Virus record (IMG/VR): IMGVR_UViG_3300009495_000081
Coordinates: 1-23,346 of that record
Strand: one strand, 5' to 3'
From: a virus
DNA: 23,346 bases
Below the pieces are notes generated by a model. That model saw nothing but the letters and a program-made list of their open reading frames with translations, did not search any database and was not told where the DNA came from. Positions 8,423 through 17,666 of the stretch are shown here, piece after piece (positions within the stretch are counted from its first letter, which is position 1; the number at the start of each line of letters is the position of its first letter). Position numbers and translations under genes: made by a program.

Positions 8423-11400
8423 ATGTCAATTGAAACAGACCTATCAGTCACTCCTTATTTCGATGATTATCGAGAAGATAAAGACTATTACAAAATACTG
8501 TTCCAACCGTCTGTCCCTGTTCAGGTACGAGAATTAAACCAACTACAGACTTTGTTGCAACAGCAGATAGAAACTTTTGGAGATCATATTCTACAGAGAG
8601 GAACAGTCCTTGAAGGTTGTCAATTCTCATTTCAGAAAAAGATTCCGTATGTTAAACTACGAGATACTACCGATCGAAATTTTGCAGTTGCGGTGTCCAA
8701 CTATGAAGGATTGTTTGCCAAGAATGCGCTTGGTAAAATTGCCAAGATCAATTCAACAGTCTCGGGTTTTGAATTACAGAATCCAGATTTAAACACTTTG
8801 TATGTCACTTATCTCAATGATGGCACTGCCGGTAATGTCGCATCATTTGCTGCTGACGAAAATTTAACAATATATAACAACGACAATCGAATAGAAGAAA
8901 TACGAGTGGTCGCTCGATCGAGTGGATTTTCTAACACCGACAGTATTGTAGTTCTAAGCGCAATTGAAGTGCAGAACACTACTGGCGGCACAACATTCTC
9001 AAATACGACTGGTTCAGTAGTGTTCGCGGCCGGCGACATCATTACTCAATCTTCCACCGGCGCGAATGCGACCGTGATTTCCGTTGACACAACCGCCAAT
9101 ACACAGGCAGTCACTTTACGGATCAAACCACTCACCAGCGACTTACAGATTGCGAACACCGATAATTGGGATTTTGAAATAAATCAGGACATTACTGTAA
9201 CCGCTAAAGGTATTTCAGATTCCGTATTAGCTAATTTCGTCGGACAGGGTGCGAACGCAAGTCTGACCACCACCGGTGAGGGTGGCATCAATACAGTCAC
9301 GATGACAAATAAAGGAACAGGATATCGGATTGTTCCTCACATTACAGTGTCCACCGAAAACAATCAACCGAGCACCATTACTGCACTGGTATTGACGGCA
9401 GATAACTTTTTAGCAAATGTTACTGTTTCTAATTCTGCCACTAATCCTATAGGATTCGGTTATGGTGTTTCTGTATCAGAGGGTGTGATTTATCAGAAAG
9501 GACATTTTCTGAGAACTGACGCACAATCTTTGATTATCAGCAAGTATAATACTTCACCTGACCAAGAGTCGGTTGGATATGTTACCCAAGAATCAATTAT
9601 AACTTCTTCTCAAGATACCTCACTCTTTGATAATTCTGCTGGATTCTTAAATGAAAATGCACCAGGAGCTGATAGACTTCAGTTAGTGCCGATACTTACA
9701 AATAAAACTAAAGAAGAGGCAGAAGGAAATTCAGAATACCTTCCTCTCGTGAATTTCTCCGAGGGTCGTGTATTTTCAATTTTAGAAGATACACAATATG
9801 ACAAGTTAGGTGACGAACTTGCCAGGAGAACATATGAAGAGTCCGGTAACTATGTACTGGATAGATTTAACTTACAAACTCGTTCAACACTGTCCATCGC
9901 CAACACCGACTCACACTTCTCTTATGTAATTGATCCTGGTCACGCATATATTAATGGTAAGCGTGTTCAGACAATTAGAAACTATTCAGAGAATGTAGAG
10001 AAGGGAACTAGGGAAACAACATTAGCAAATGCCAATATAGACATTTATTATGGTAACTATATTCGTGTTAGTGAGTTTGCTGGATTCCACAACTTCACTA
10101 CCGGCAGTCAAATAGAGTTACATAGTACTGCTAAAAATTATTTGAGTACCAGTATTGATATTGCGATTGCTACTCCCGGCGCCAAAATAGGTGACGCGAG
10201 AGTTCGTTCAATTATACACGAGAATGGTATTGAAGGTACACCAGAAGCAATTTATCGCGTGTACTTATTTGATGTTAAAATGAGTCAAGGCAAAAAGTTC
10301 TTTGATGTTAAATCAATCTTCGTTGCTGGGGCAATCGGCGATTTGATATTAGAACCGGTGGCAGGCGCGACCTCAGGTACCGGTGCTGTAATGAAAGAAA
10401 CAAACAGAAACTCTCTGTTGTTTGATACAGTATATCCTCTCAAGTCGGTAGCAAATGTTGACTATCAATACCGATCTACTGCGACCAATGTCGAATCCAG
10501 CACGGCGGGAATCTTCACACTTTCGGCAGACACCAACGCGACTTGGAATTATAGTGGCGCGTTATCTTTTGTTGAAGAAAGAGAATTGATCATTACTCCC
10601 GAAGAAGATTTTATTGACACTCTCTCGCTTGGCACTTGGGTCTCATCAACAACAGGGGTGCTCACCGCCAGCGCGTCTGCTTTTCTTACCACTCTAAGTG
10701 CAGGCGATTATATTAAAATTGGTGCCACCACTGTTCTTGTCAAGGAAGTTGTAAGTGATACAGTATTGAATTATTTGCCCACCTCAACGCTTTCTACTGG
10801 CGCTCTAACGCGGTGTTATCCTACCGGCGTCCCAATACCATTATCTGGCAGACCCGATGCTACTGCGACAGTGACCGGTTCTACTTTAACAGTAGATATG
10901 GACATTAACATCTCGGCAGCTGCAAATGTCTCCGTAGTATACAATCAACGCGCTGACGGAACATCGACCAACTCTGTTGCTAAAACTGCCGTAAGAAATG
11001 TTTTTGTGAAAATAAATACCGACCTCAATGCTGCTGGTTCGTCTGGTCCTTGGTGTCTTGGTCATTCAGACATCATTCGTCTTAGAAATGTTTATCTGGG
11101 TTCTGCTTCTGCTGTCGATGAGACCGATACGAATGTTACTGATCAGTTTTATATTGACGCAAATCACACTGAAAACTATTATGATCTCGGATCCTTACAC
11201 TTGAAATACGGATCAAGTCTGAGTTTAGAGAACAAGTTTATTCTCGTTGAGTTTGATTATACATCACACTCTGGACAAGGTGTCAAGACTGTCAGTTCAT
11301 ACACTGTTGAAGATGGTGTTGCTTTAACTGACCTGACGGCAAATGTCAATACACTTGAGATTCCAGAGTTTGTTGGCGGCACTGGTAACTATCACGATCT

Positions 11401-13201
11401 AAGAGAAGCGATTGATTTTAGACCAGTCACATCGAACACGGTAACTGCCAATACCGCGGCCGCAGACGCTCCGGTAAACCCATTAAAAGCAGTTGATGCA
11501 TCACGATTTGCTGGGACTATAAAGTTTCCCGCGCCAGAAAGTGATATGTTCTGTTCAATGGTATTTTATAATCCCCGAAAAGATATTGTGATTGCGAAGG
11601 ACGACCAAAGTCGGCCGTATACTGTTTTAACTGATGTTAAAAAAACACCCACTAAAACTGCATCAGAATTAAATCTTTATGAAATTAATGTACCTGCATA
11701 TCCAACTTTGCCTGGCGCATTGTCAACTGAAATTGTTGACATTCTCGAAACTGGACTTGCGGGTTCATCTGCTAAACTAAGAAGGCAACGATACACAACT
11801 AAAATCTCTTCAATCGATGATCAGGCACCCGGATATACAATGGAAGAGATTGGCAAACTTGAACGAAGAATTGCCACACTGGAGTATTATGTCAATTTAA
11901 GTGAAACAGAAGATCAGGTAAAAGACAAGACTATTCCGAGTTCAGTTGATTCAACATTAGAAAGATTTAAGTTTGGATTTTTTGTTGATAATTTTACAAG
12001 TGCCAGTTTTACTGATCTCGCACATCCAGAGCAGAACACAACTTTCTTTGGCGGATTATTATTGCCAGCGAGCGAGTCTTACAATATTAAGTTGAATATG
12101 GATGAAAATACAAAAAATAGTTTTGTCTCTTTACACGAAGCAAAATTATCCTCCGACAGACGCAAAATTATTTCTCAGAATGATATCACCGATGGACCGG
12201 TAATCGTTGATATCGATCCTCCGCCGCCGGAGATCACTGTTTGCAATACCGAGGTGTTTATTTCAAACCATCACCGAAAGAATGCAAACAACGGTACGGT
12301 ATTCGAAGAAAATACATTTACACTGTCTTCAAATGCCGATGCTGATGGGATGAACATTACGATCGAATTTGATTTGTACGGCGGAAAGGATAGATTCGAA
12401 ATTTTCCAATCGTCATCGCCGTCAACTGGATTTACAGAGATATATAATAGTCAGACTTTAACTCCTACTAATATCACACCAGACAGAAGGCGACAACTAC
12501 AGAATAAAGACCCAAACTATAACATAAACAAGCATTGGGCGCCAAACTGGACGGGTCGCAAAGACTTCGCACAATCGAGTAAGGACGCTGTGCAGAACTA
12601 TTGGACCACACATATTGGTGTTCTAACTTTTCCATATAATGCTAGTGCTGGTCGATACTTGAAGGTGAGAGTGGTGAAAGCTTCGTGGGCCCATGAGTAC
12701 TATATTACATATCCGAGAGACTGTCTAAATGATATACAGTTACCCGTTTGGGCAACTAATCCTGATAGACCACCTTCACCCAGTAATCCGGTCATCAAAC
12801 CCCCATGGCAGCCGACTTATAAGCCGCCTACGCGGCCAGTCCGTTGGCCAATATGTATACGACCGGTGAAAACTCCTGTGCCGATCAAGACACCTGATAC
12901 AGGACTTCCTAAGACAAATAGGGAAGATTTACTCGGGTTTAGTCCTAGTGCGAGTTTTGACCCGCCACCCGTCACCACTCAGATACCTATTGTACAGAAA
13001 ACTAAAATTGAAGAAGCGGTTCAGAAAATTAATTCAACATATCTGCCAACAAATCTCGGTGGCATGACAATACCTGATCTGACAGGATATAATATAACAG
13101 CACCATCAACAACAGATGTTAGTTATTCTTCTGGTGGTTCATTAGATAGATCGATGGTTGGTTCGGGCCTCGTTAGCACGGCCAGATTTTCACTTAAATA
13201 A
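8423..13201 (+). CDS. DUF4815-like giant baseplate/virion structural protein
   Basis: The 1592-residue product begins with the DUF4815-type pattern of T4-like marine phages: YFDDYREDKDYYKILFQP, then VQVRELNQLQTLLQQQIETF with GDHILQRGTVLEG. Other family landmarks are LARRTYEESGNYVLDRF with DPGHAYINGKRVQT (about 465-515), YHDLREAIDFRPVTSNTVTA (about 985-1005) and EEIGKLERRIATLEYYVNLS (about 1140-1160), a short predicted coiled coil. The middle is beta-rich and repetitive. Residues about 1440-1525 are unusually proline-rich (PDRPPSPSNPVIKPPWQPTY followed by KPPTRP). It takes the place after gp8 where T4 has gp9 to gp10, but it is not similar to those by eye. The likely role is an outer baseplate or fibre-attachment component. 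ATG is preceded by GGAG at 8410-8413 and the gene follows gp8 with a three-base gap. Confidence 0.8.
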   Translation: MSIETDLSVTPYFDDYREDKDYYKILFQPSVPVQVRELNQLQTLLQQQIETFGDHILQRGTVLEGCQFSFQKKIPYVKLRDTTDRNFAVAVSNYEGLFAKNALGKIAKINSTVSGFELQNPDLNTLYVTYLNDGTAGNVASFAADENLTIYNNDNRIEEIRVVARSSGFSNTDSIVVLSAIEVQNTTGGTTFSNTTGSVVFAAGDIITQSSTGANATVISVDTTANTQAVTLRIKPLTSDLQIANTDNWDFEINQDITVTAKGISDSVLANFVGQGANASLTTTGEGGINTVTMTNKGTGYRIVPHITVSTENNQPSTITALVLTADNFLANVTVSNSATNPIGFGYGVSVSEGVIYQKGHFLRTDAQSLIISKYNTSPDQESVGYVTQESIITSSQDTSLFDNSAGFLNENAPGADRLQLVPILTNKTKEEAEGNSEYLPLVNFSEGRVFSILEDTQYDKLGDELARRTYEESGNYVLDRFNLQTRSTLSIANTDSHFSYVIDPGHAYINGKRVQTIRNYSENVEKGTRETTLANANIDIYYGNYIRVSEFAGFHNFTTGSQIELHSTAKNYLSTSIDIAIATPGAKIGDARVRSIIHENGIEGTPEAIYRVYLFDVKMSQGKKFFDVKSIFVAGAIGDLILEPVAGATSGTGAVMKETNRNSLLFDTVYPLKSVANVDYQYRSTATNVESSTAGIFTLSADTNATWNYSGALSFVEERELIITPEEDFIDTLSLGTWVSSTTGVLTASASAFLTTLSAGDYIKIGATTVLVKEVVSDTVLNYLPTSTLSTGALTRCYPTGVPIPLSGRPDATATVTGSTLTVDMDINISAAANVSVVYNQRADGTSTNSVAKTAVRNVFVKINTDLNAAGSSGPWCLGHSDIIRLRNVYLGSASAVDETDTNVTDQFYIDANHTENYYDLGSLHLKYGSSLSLENKFILVEFDYTSHSGQGVKTVSSYTVEDGVALTDLTANVNTLEIPEFVGGTGNYHDLREAIDFRPVTSNTVTANTAAADAPVNPLKAVDASRFAGTIKFPAPESDMFCSMVFYNPRKDIVIAKDDQSRPYTVLTDVKKTPTKTASELNLYEINVPAYPTLPGALSTEIVDILETGLAGSSAKLRRQRYTTKISSIDDQAPGYTMEEIGKLERRIATLEYYVNLSETEDQVKDKTIPSSVDSTLERFKFGFFVDNFTSASFTDLAHPEQNTTFFGGLLLPASESYNIKLNMDENTKNSFVSLHEAKLSSDRRKIISQNDITDGPVIVDIDPPPPEITVCNTEVFISNHHRKNANNGTVFEENTFTLSSNADADGMNITIEFDLYGGKDRFEIFQSSSPSTGFTEIYNSQTLTPTNITPDRRRQLQNKDPNYNINKHWAPNWTGRKDFAQSSKDAVQNYWTTHIGVLTFPYNASAGRYLKVRVVKASWAHEYYITYPRDCLNDIQLPVWATNPDRPPSPSNPVIKPPWQPTYKPPTRPVRWPICIRPVKTPVPIKTPDTGLPKTNREDLLGFSPSASFDPPPVTTQIPIVQKTKIEEAVQKINSTYLPTNLGGMTIPDLTGYNITAPSTTDVSYSSGGSLDRSMVGSGLVSTARFSLK

Positions 13202-13214
13202 AGGAAGTAATTGA

Positions 13215-15968
13215 ATGAGTAACACAAAAAAAGGCGAGAAGTTGCTAGATATACCTAGTTCACTAGCCAATCGTGTTGGACTGTCTGATGCCACCGTAGA
13301 ATTTAAACTTAGAGGATATAATCAAGGATTCCGGGGTGGATATGGAGAGTTTGAATTTGAGAACCTAAAAGCAAACACGAAATACAAAGTATTAGTTCCC
13401 AATGAAAATTTTGTAGCGCCAAAGTCTGGTAATGTCAGAACAAGTAGTTATTATGATATCACAGGGTTTTGTTTCCCTCGGGGGCGTTCAAGATACTATA
13501 ATAACTTTGTTAATCGCTTAATAACAGGATCGAACCGCCGACTGATTTCAAACTCCAAGTATGGATACAGTTGGGGTGGAGACGACTTTTTAAGTGATGA
13601 CGATGGCGAATTAGAGTTGAGAATTTTCTGGCATGGATTGTGGCGCAGAGGAAACTTTAATCGTTCAGGTCTGTATACGCAGATTGAACAATCCTTAACT
13701 GAAAGCCCAAAATCTGATCTGATTGTTTTACCTGTATCTGAACTAACAGATGCCGGTGGTGGTGTCTTTACGATAAATTCAGGTTTATCAACCAACCCTG
13801 ATCCGGTAATCTTCGGATCCCCCGGATATCTTCACCCGGGTCCCGCACAAACTTATCAAGAAATACCTTTTGAGTTTATACAGACATTTGACTTGGATGT
13901 AAACAAACTCGACAATGTTGATGAAGTTGATATTTCTGATATTACACTGTTCTTCAAAGCAAAACCAGATGCAATTTCAAATGCATCTGGCATTCAAAGT
14001 CCAGGAGTTACTATATTTTTGGTTGATGTTGACAATGGGCAACCAGTGGTAACAAGTCAATATTCGAAATCAATTAAAAAAATGAAATATGGCAATATTA
14101 CTGCTTCTTCAGATGCATCTGTTGGTACAACCTTTGCGTTCTCTGATCCGATTTCGTTGAAGACCGGTCGGCAATATGGTATTGTGATTGACCTCGAAGA
14201 TCCAGGATACATTCTATGGGACTGTAAATCTGGCGATAGAACACTTGGTACTAACGATGCGTCACCAGGAGCAAAGAAAGATTATAGGGGTGGTTTATTT
14301 GAATATGGTAATTCTGACCCCAACAGTCAGATAAACAGTGCCTTTAAAAACCGACCCAAAACTGAACTAAAGTTCGAGATACACGCTGCGGAATATGACG
14401 TATCAACCAATATCGATCTTATTATAAACAACGATGAAGATGAATTCTTAACTGTCGATACTATCACCGCTCCTACTGGAGGTGGTTTAAAATTCTTCGC
14501 TGGTGAAATTGTGTATGTTTCCGCTACCGCGCAGACTGGAACCGTCTCTATCACCGCAGGCACGACAGATTTAATCGGTGTAGGCACCGACTTCACTGCT
14601 TTGACTGACGATGAAGTAATTGTTCTGATAGACACTGGTGATCCAACAAAAGTAGAGGTGGTTCAAATCGGAGATTCTCCAACAGCGTCCGGCGGCGGAC
14701 TTGAGAGTGCCACATTAGTTAAAGTTGGTGAACCTGTAATGAACACCATCGCTGGTACTTACATTAGAACTACAACAGCCGAAGTAACAAATTTTGCTGC
14801 TTCTAATAGTCGGTTGTATTTGACTGAAAGTACTGCTAACTCAACGCGAAAAATAATGGCTGGCAATACTATTATCGGCACTGAATCTGGTGTTTCAGCG
14901 AATGTTGTTTCTTTAGATAAAGTGCCTATCTCAGCATTCTCGACTAGCATGGATATGAAACTTCCCACAAACTATAAAGTCTCGGGAACATATAGTTTCG
15001 CCAATAGTACCAATGGAATGACCGCCCCGGCAACCCTAGATTTATTCAGATCAAATTTAATTGCCAACAATACTGCGTATATTTTATCTAGATCATTGGA
15101 AGTTGCCAACCTTTCAGGTGCTAAGTCTGCTAATATTGCTCTCCAAGTTGAATACACTGGACCGCAAGACTTGTTATCATTTGAGACACCCACGATTAAT
15201 ATCAATGATGTTAATATTTCATCAACACAGTGGGTTATTAATAATGATTCTACCAATGAGCATACTGCATACGGTAATTCTGCCTCTAAACACATATCAA
15301 GAATGTTAACATTTGGTGAAGGAAATGCAGCTGAAGACATTCGCGTTATATATAATTCATATAGACCACCTGGTACTGATGTTCTGTGCTTTGCGAAAAT
15401 TATAAATAGTGAAGACCCAGAACCGATCGGTGATAAGTCTTGGACGAAGTTGGAACTGAAGTCAGCTAATGAATTTAGTGTGACTAATCAATACGACGAT
15501 TTCCGTGAATATGAATTTGGATTTCCCTCGTTCCCACCAACTGATAGAACTTTAGTTGGAACGGCGAATACTGCACTGGCCAATTCAACTGTTAATGGTG
15601 CTGGTACAACTTTTACTTCTGATCTAGCAGATGGCGATGTGATTCGAATTTACGACCCTTTGTTTCCTGATGAGAACTATGGTATATTCTCTATCGCCTC
15701 GGTTGACAGCGATACTGCGATTACATTATCAACACCTGTCTCTAATAACAATATTGTTGCTGATGCCGGTTTGAAAATAGATAAGTTAACTACACCAAAT
15801 ACAGCATTTAATAATAAAGAAAATTTAAATATCGTGCGTTACTTTGGATCTACTGGTGAGATTTATGACACATATTCAGGAGTTGTAATTAAAACCGTGA
15901 TGTTGTCTACTAGTTCTGTGACTGTACCAAAGATAAATGATTATCGTGTAATCGGTGTATCTGCTTGA
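13215..15968 (+). CDS. Large virion structural protein, partner of the DUF4815-like protein
   Basis: The 917-residue product is not a recognised T4 gene. A central segment (about residues 205-390: LHPGPAQTYQEIPFEFIQTF, then DISDITLFFKAKP, PGVTIFLVDVDNGQP and LKTGRQYGIVIDLEDPGYIL) is the jelly-roll-like pattern found in virion proteins of marine T4-like phages next to DUF4815 genes. The C-terminal part has VLCFAKIINSEDPEPIGDKS and YDDFREYEFGFPS, then a repeat-like stretch GTANTALANSTVNGAGTTF. The N-terminal 170 residues are rich in aromatic, glycine and arginine residues (GYNQGFRGGYGEFEF). The likely role is an outer baseplate or tail-fibre network protein. AAGGAAG at 13201-13207 fits the ATG at 13215. 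The TGA stop overlaps the next small gene. Confidence 0.72.
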   Translation: MSNTKKGEKLLDIPSSLANRVGLSDATVEFKLRGYNQGFRGGYGEFEFENLKANTKYKVLVPNENFVAPKSGNVRTSSYYDITGFCFPRGRSRYYNNFVNRLITGSNRRLISNSKYGYSWGGDDFLSDDDGELELRIFWHGLWRRGNFNRSGLYTQIEQSLTESPKSDLIVLPVSELTDAGGGVFTINSGLSTNPDPVIFGSPGYLHPGPAQTYQEIPFEFIQTFDLDVNKLDNVDEVDISDITLFFKAKPDAISNASGIQSPGVTIFLVDVDNGQPVVTSQYSKSIKKMKYGNITASSDASVGTTFAFSDPISLKTGRQYGIVIDLEDPGYILWDCKSGDRTLGTNDASPGAKKDYRGGLFEYGNSDPNSQINSAFKNRPKTELKFEIHAAEYDVSTNIDLIINNDEDEFLTVDTITAPTGGGLKFFAGEIVYVSATAQTGTVSITAGTTDLIGVGTDFTALTDDEVIVLIDTGDPTKVEVVQIGDSPTASGGGLESATLVKVGEPVMNTIAGTYIRTTTAEVTNFAASNSRLYLTESTANSTRKIMAGNTIIGTESGVSANVVSLDKVPISAFSTSMDMKLPTNYKVSGTYSFANSTNGMTAPATLDLFRSNLIANNTAYILSRSLEVANLSGAKSANIALQVEYTGPQDLLSFETPTININDVNISSTQWVINNDSTNEHTAYGNSASKHISRMLTFGEGNAAEDIRVIYNSYRPPGTDVLCFAKIINSEDPEPIGDKSWTKLELKSANEFSVTNQYDDFREYEFGFPSFPPTDRTLVGTANTALANSTVNGAGTTFTSDLADGDVIRIYDPLFPDENYGIFSIASVDSDTAITLSTPVSNNNIVADAGLKIDKLTTPNTAFNNKENLNIVRYFGSTGEIYDTYSGVVIKTVMLSTSSVTVPKINDYRVIGVSA

Positions 15969-16159
15969 TAAATAGTGAGTACATAAAAAACGATGATGGT
16001 GTTGTAGTCAATAATAATCTCAGTGAATATGAGAAATATAAACAACGCCGGCGTGAGATTATTGATAAAAAAACATTGGAGTCGAAAGTAGACTCTTTAG
16101 AAAAAGAAGTTCGCGACCTACAAAGTAGGTTATATAACATAGAAAATAGGTTAACTTAA
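15965..16159 (+). CDS. Small coiled-coil protein with a probable TTG start
   Basis: The 64-residue product is not recognised by family. Residues about 20-62 form a heptad-like helix (YEKYKQRRREI, then LESKVDSLEKEVRDLQSRLY and NIENRL), a strong predicted coiled coil. No in-frame ATG or GTG exists before the helix. The only early start is TTG at 15965, which overlaps the TGA of the upstream 917-aa gene by two bases, without a clear ribosome site. Coupled reinitiation or a -1 shift from the upstream gene are alternatives. The stop TAA shares its last base with the ATG of the next gene, so it is clearly inside the operon. A plausible role is trimerising or attaching fibre parts; this is inference. 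Confidence 0.62.
   Translation: MINSEYIKNDDGVVVNNNLSEYEKYKQRRREIIDKKTLESKVDSLEKEVRDLQSRLYNIENRLT
15967..15974 (+). promoter_or_regulatory. Candidate late promoter overlapping the stop of the 917-aa gene
   Basis: GATAAATA matches TATAAATA at seven of eight positions and overlaps the TGATAA stop region. If active, it would supply the 290-aa fibre-like gene. It could not supply translation from the TTG at 15965, because that codon would lie upstream of the transcript start. Confidence 0.38.
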
Positions 16160-17031
16160 TGGCACTTAACTCAGGTTTTGATTTAATTGACGCTGCTAAC
16201 AACACGTTCAGTGATTGGTTGTTGAGAACCAACGACATGTCTACTTTGATGCGCGAAGATGTCCTCACTGCTAACTCCACTGTCGCTAACACAAATGGTG
16301 ATGCCAGATTAATTGGATCATTTGTTGCTAACACTGTTTCCGTGGTTGACAGTTTACAAGGCGGCAACTTAGATGTCAGCGGTAATATTTCCGCTGCTCT
16401 ATTGACTATCTCTTCAAACGCTACGTTTGATACTGACTGTAATTTGGTAACAGTCGCCAACACATTGACTGTTGATAGACAATTAAACTTTGGTTCAAGT
16501 AACACTGGTTTTGAAAATGTCATTGCAAACACCGATCTCACTTACACTGTAGGAAACACCACTTATCAATTCTCAGAGGGGCATTTTGCAAACATACACA
16601 TTACTCATACTGCTTTTTGTGCAAATCTGGATGTCTCTGATACTGCCAACCTTGTAAACCTGGATGTCACTGGAAACCTATCTGTTAGAGATATAACATT
16701 TCCTGATGGAGGAATGTTCACGGCCAATGCATCCACAACAAGTTCATCAACTTTTGTGATTGATCAGTTTGATAAAACAACTTCTAAAGGATTCAAATAT
16801 ATTATTCATGGAGTCAACAGTGACGCTTCCAGCGTGTTTACTCTTGAATTGATGTGTGGTCATAATGACACCGATATATTTTTTACTCGATACGGTGAAC
16901 TCACCAATAACTTTGACGCAGTAATAACACCAAGCATCAGCGGAGCGAATGTAGTATTGTCGGCCACCTGTGACTCAGCAACTGGCGCCAACACACATTC
17001 GTTTAACATTGTCAGAATAGAGACACGATAA
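16159..17031 (+). CDS. Fibre-like virion protein with gp9/gp10-style N-terminus
   Basis: The 290-residue product begins NSGFDLIDAANNTFSDWLLR and TNDMSTLMREDVLTAN (residues 4-39), a helical segment widely used by marine T4-like phages to join fibres to the baseplate. It is followed by a beta-rich stem with SVVDSLQGGNLDVSGNISAA and LVNLDVTGNLSVRDITFPDG. The last 90 residues (SSTFVIDQFDKTTSKGFKYI to SFNIVRIETR) resemble a terminal beta-sandwich common to structural proteins of these phages. The likely role is a short tail fibre or adhesin that contacts the host. The ATG overlaps the small coiled-coil gene stop; the TAA overlaps the next ATG by one base. Confidence 0.68.
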   Translation: MALNSGFDLIDAANNTFSDWLLRTNDMSTLMREDVLTANSTVANTNGDARLIGSFVANTVSVVDSLQGGNLDVSGNISAALLTISSNATFDTDCNLVTVANTLTVDRQLNFGSSNTGFENVIANTDLTYTVGNTTYQFSEGHFANIHITHTAFCANLDVSDTANLVNLDVTGNLSVRDITFPDGGMFTANASTTSSSTFVIDQFDKTTSKGFKYIIHGVNSDASSVFTLELMCGHNDTDIFFTRYGELTNNFDAVITPSISGANVVLSATCDSATGANTHSFNIVRIETR

Positions 17032-17363
17032 TGGGAACAAAGGCTAATCTCAATATTGATCAAGGATCGGATTTCATCACTTCTGTTACATTGACAGATG
17101 ATGATGGTACTGCGTTAAGTCTCACAGGATACACCGGTGAATCTCATATTAGAAAATATTATACCTCGACAACTTATAATAGTTTTACTGTAACGATAGA
17201 AGCTGACACTGGTACTGTTCAATTGGAACTTGATGCGGCTACTTCTAATGCTATGGATCACGGCCGATATCTTTATGATGTGGAACTAACTTATACCTCA
17301 GATGGTACTATTTCCAGGATCATGGAAGGAATCGTAACAATTAACCCAGGAGTCACACGATAA
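17031..17363 (+). CDS. Ig-like BppU-type phage protein
   Basis: The 110-residue product matches a common small tail protein pattern: an early IDQGSDFITSVTLTDDDG, then ALSLTGYTGESHIRK, a T-rich strand, and a closing GRYLYDVELTYTSDGTISRI followed by MEGIVTINPGVTR. The D-G-LTGYT and final EG.VT..P.VTR elements recur in tail modules of many unrelated phages and look like a single Ig-like or BppU-type beta-sandwich. It probably decorates or anchors a fibre or baseplate part. It overlaps the genes on both sides by a single base, which indicates tight coupling. Family assignment is from memory of the pattern. Confidence 0.62.
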   Translation: MGTKANLNIDQGSDFITSVTLTDDDGTALSLTGYTGESHIRKYYTSTTYNSFTVTIEADTGTVQLELDAATSNAMDHGRYLYDVELTYTSDGTISRIMEGIVTINPGVTR

Positions 17364-17608
17364 TGGCATTACAACAAGGTGGTTATAGAATTGCTTTAAA
17401 TCAATCTGGATCAGTTTTGAGTAGCACCAATAAACCAGTTTCTCTGAGAAATGTTGTTAGAGAAGGATCAACGGCAACAGTGAATACTATAGAATCAATA
17501 GGAAATGTTGAGGCTGTCAATAAAGTTGATGGAGCATTTCTTCAATACAATTCCTCAACCCTTAATTATGAAGTTGTTGAGGCGGAACTTGATGGTGGAA
17601 CATTTTAA
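17363..17608 (+). CDS. Small fibre-associated protein ending LDGGTF
   Basis: The 81-residue product is not recognised as a named protein. It starts MALQQGGYRIALNQSGSVLS and ends VEAELDGGTF. The last six residues match the end of the 635-aa fibre encoded next (GTLDGGTF). A segment DGAFLQYNSSTLNYEVVEAE resembles the GAFLVYD...WVDATL modules in that fibre. It may be a short fibre tip or cap, or the remnant of a larger fibre that kept its two ends. The ATG shares a base with the upstream stop, and a late-promoter-like octamer follows four bases after the stop. Confidence 0.6.
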   Translation: MALQQGGYRIALNQSGSVLSSTNKPVSLRNVVREGSTATVNTIESIGNVEAVNKVDGAFLQYNSSTLNYEVVEAELDGGTF

Positions 17609-17611
17609 TAT

Positions 17612-17619
17612 TATAAATA
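17612..17619 (+). promoter_or_regulatory. T4-type late promoter before the 635-aa fibre gene
   Basis: A perfect TATAAATA octamer lies in the 58-base gap between genes, 47 bases upstream of the ATG at 17667. It is the best late-promoter candidate in the window because it is intergenic, exact and well placed. A strong terminator lies after the gene it would serve. Confidence 0.7.
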
Positions 17620-17666
17620 ATAAGGTAATAAGAATAATAACCGGTACCATCAAATAGGAAAAAACA

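Noticed and set aside
13193-13200. CTTAAATA before the 917-aa gene as a late promoter
   Set aside because: It has two mismatches, and a transcript beginning about six bases downstream would cut off the ribosome site at 13201-13207.
15401-15408. An exact TATAAATA inside the 917-aa gene
   Set aside because: It lies more than 550 bases before the next gene start, in coding sequence, and AT-rich DNA yields such matches by chance.
16059-16541. A 160-codon minus-strand frame across a gene junction
   Set aside because: It lies opposite a coiled-coil gene and a fibre-like gene that are both well supported and coupled. No minus-strand gene is otherwise present.
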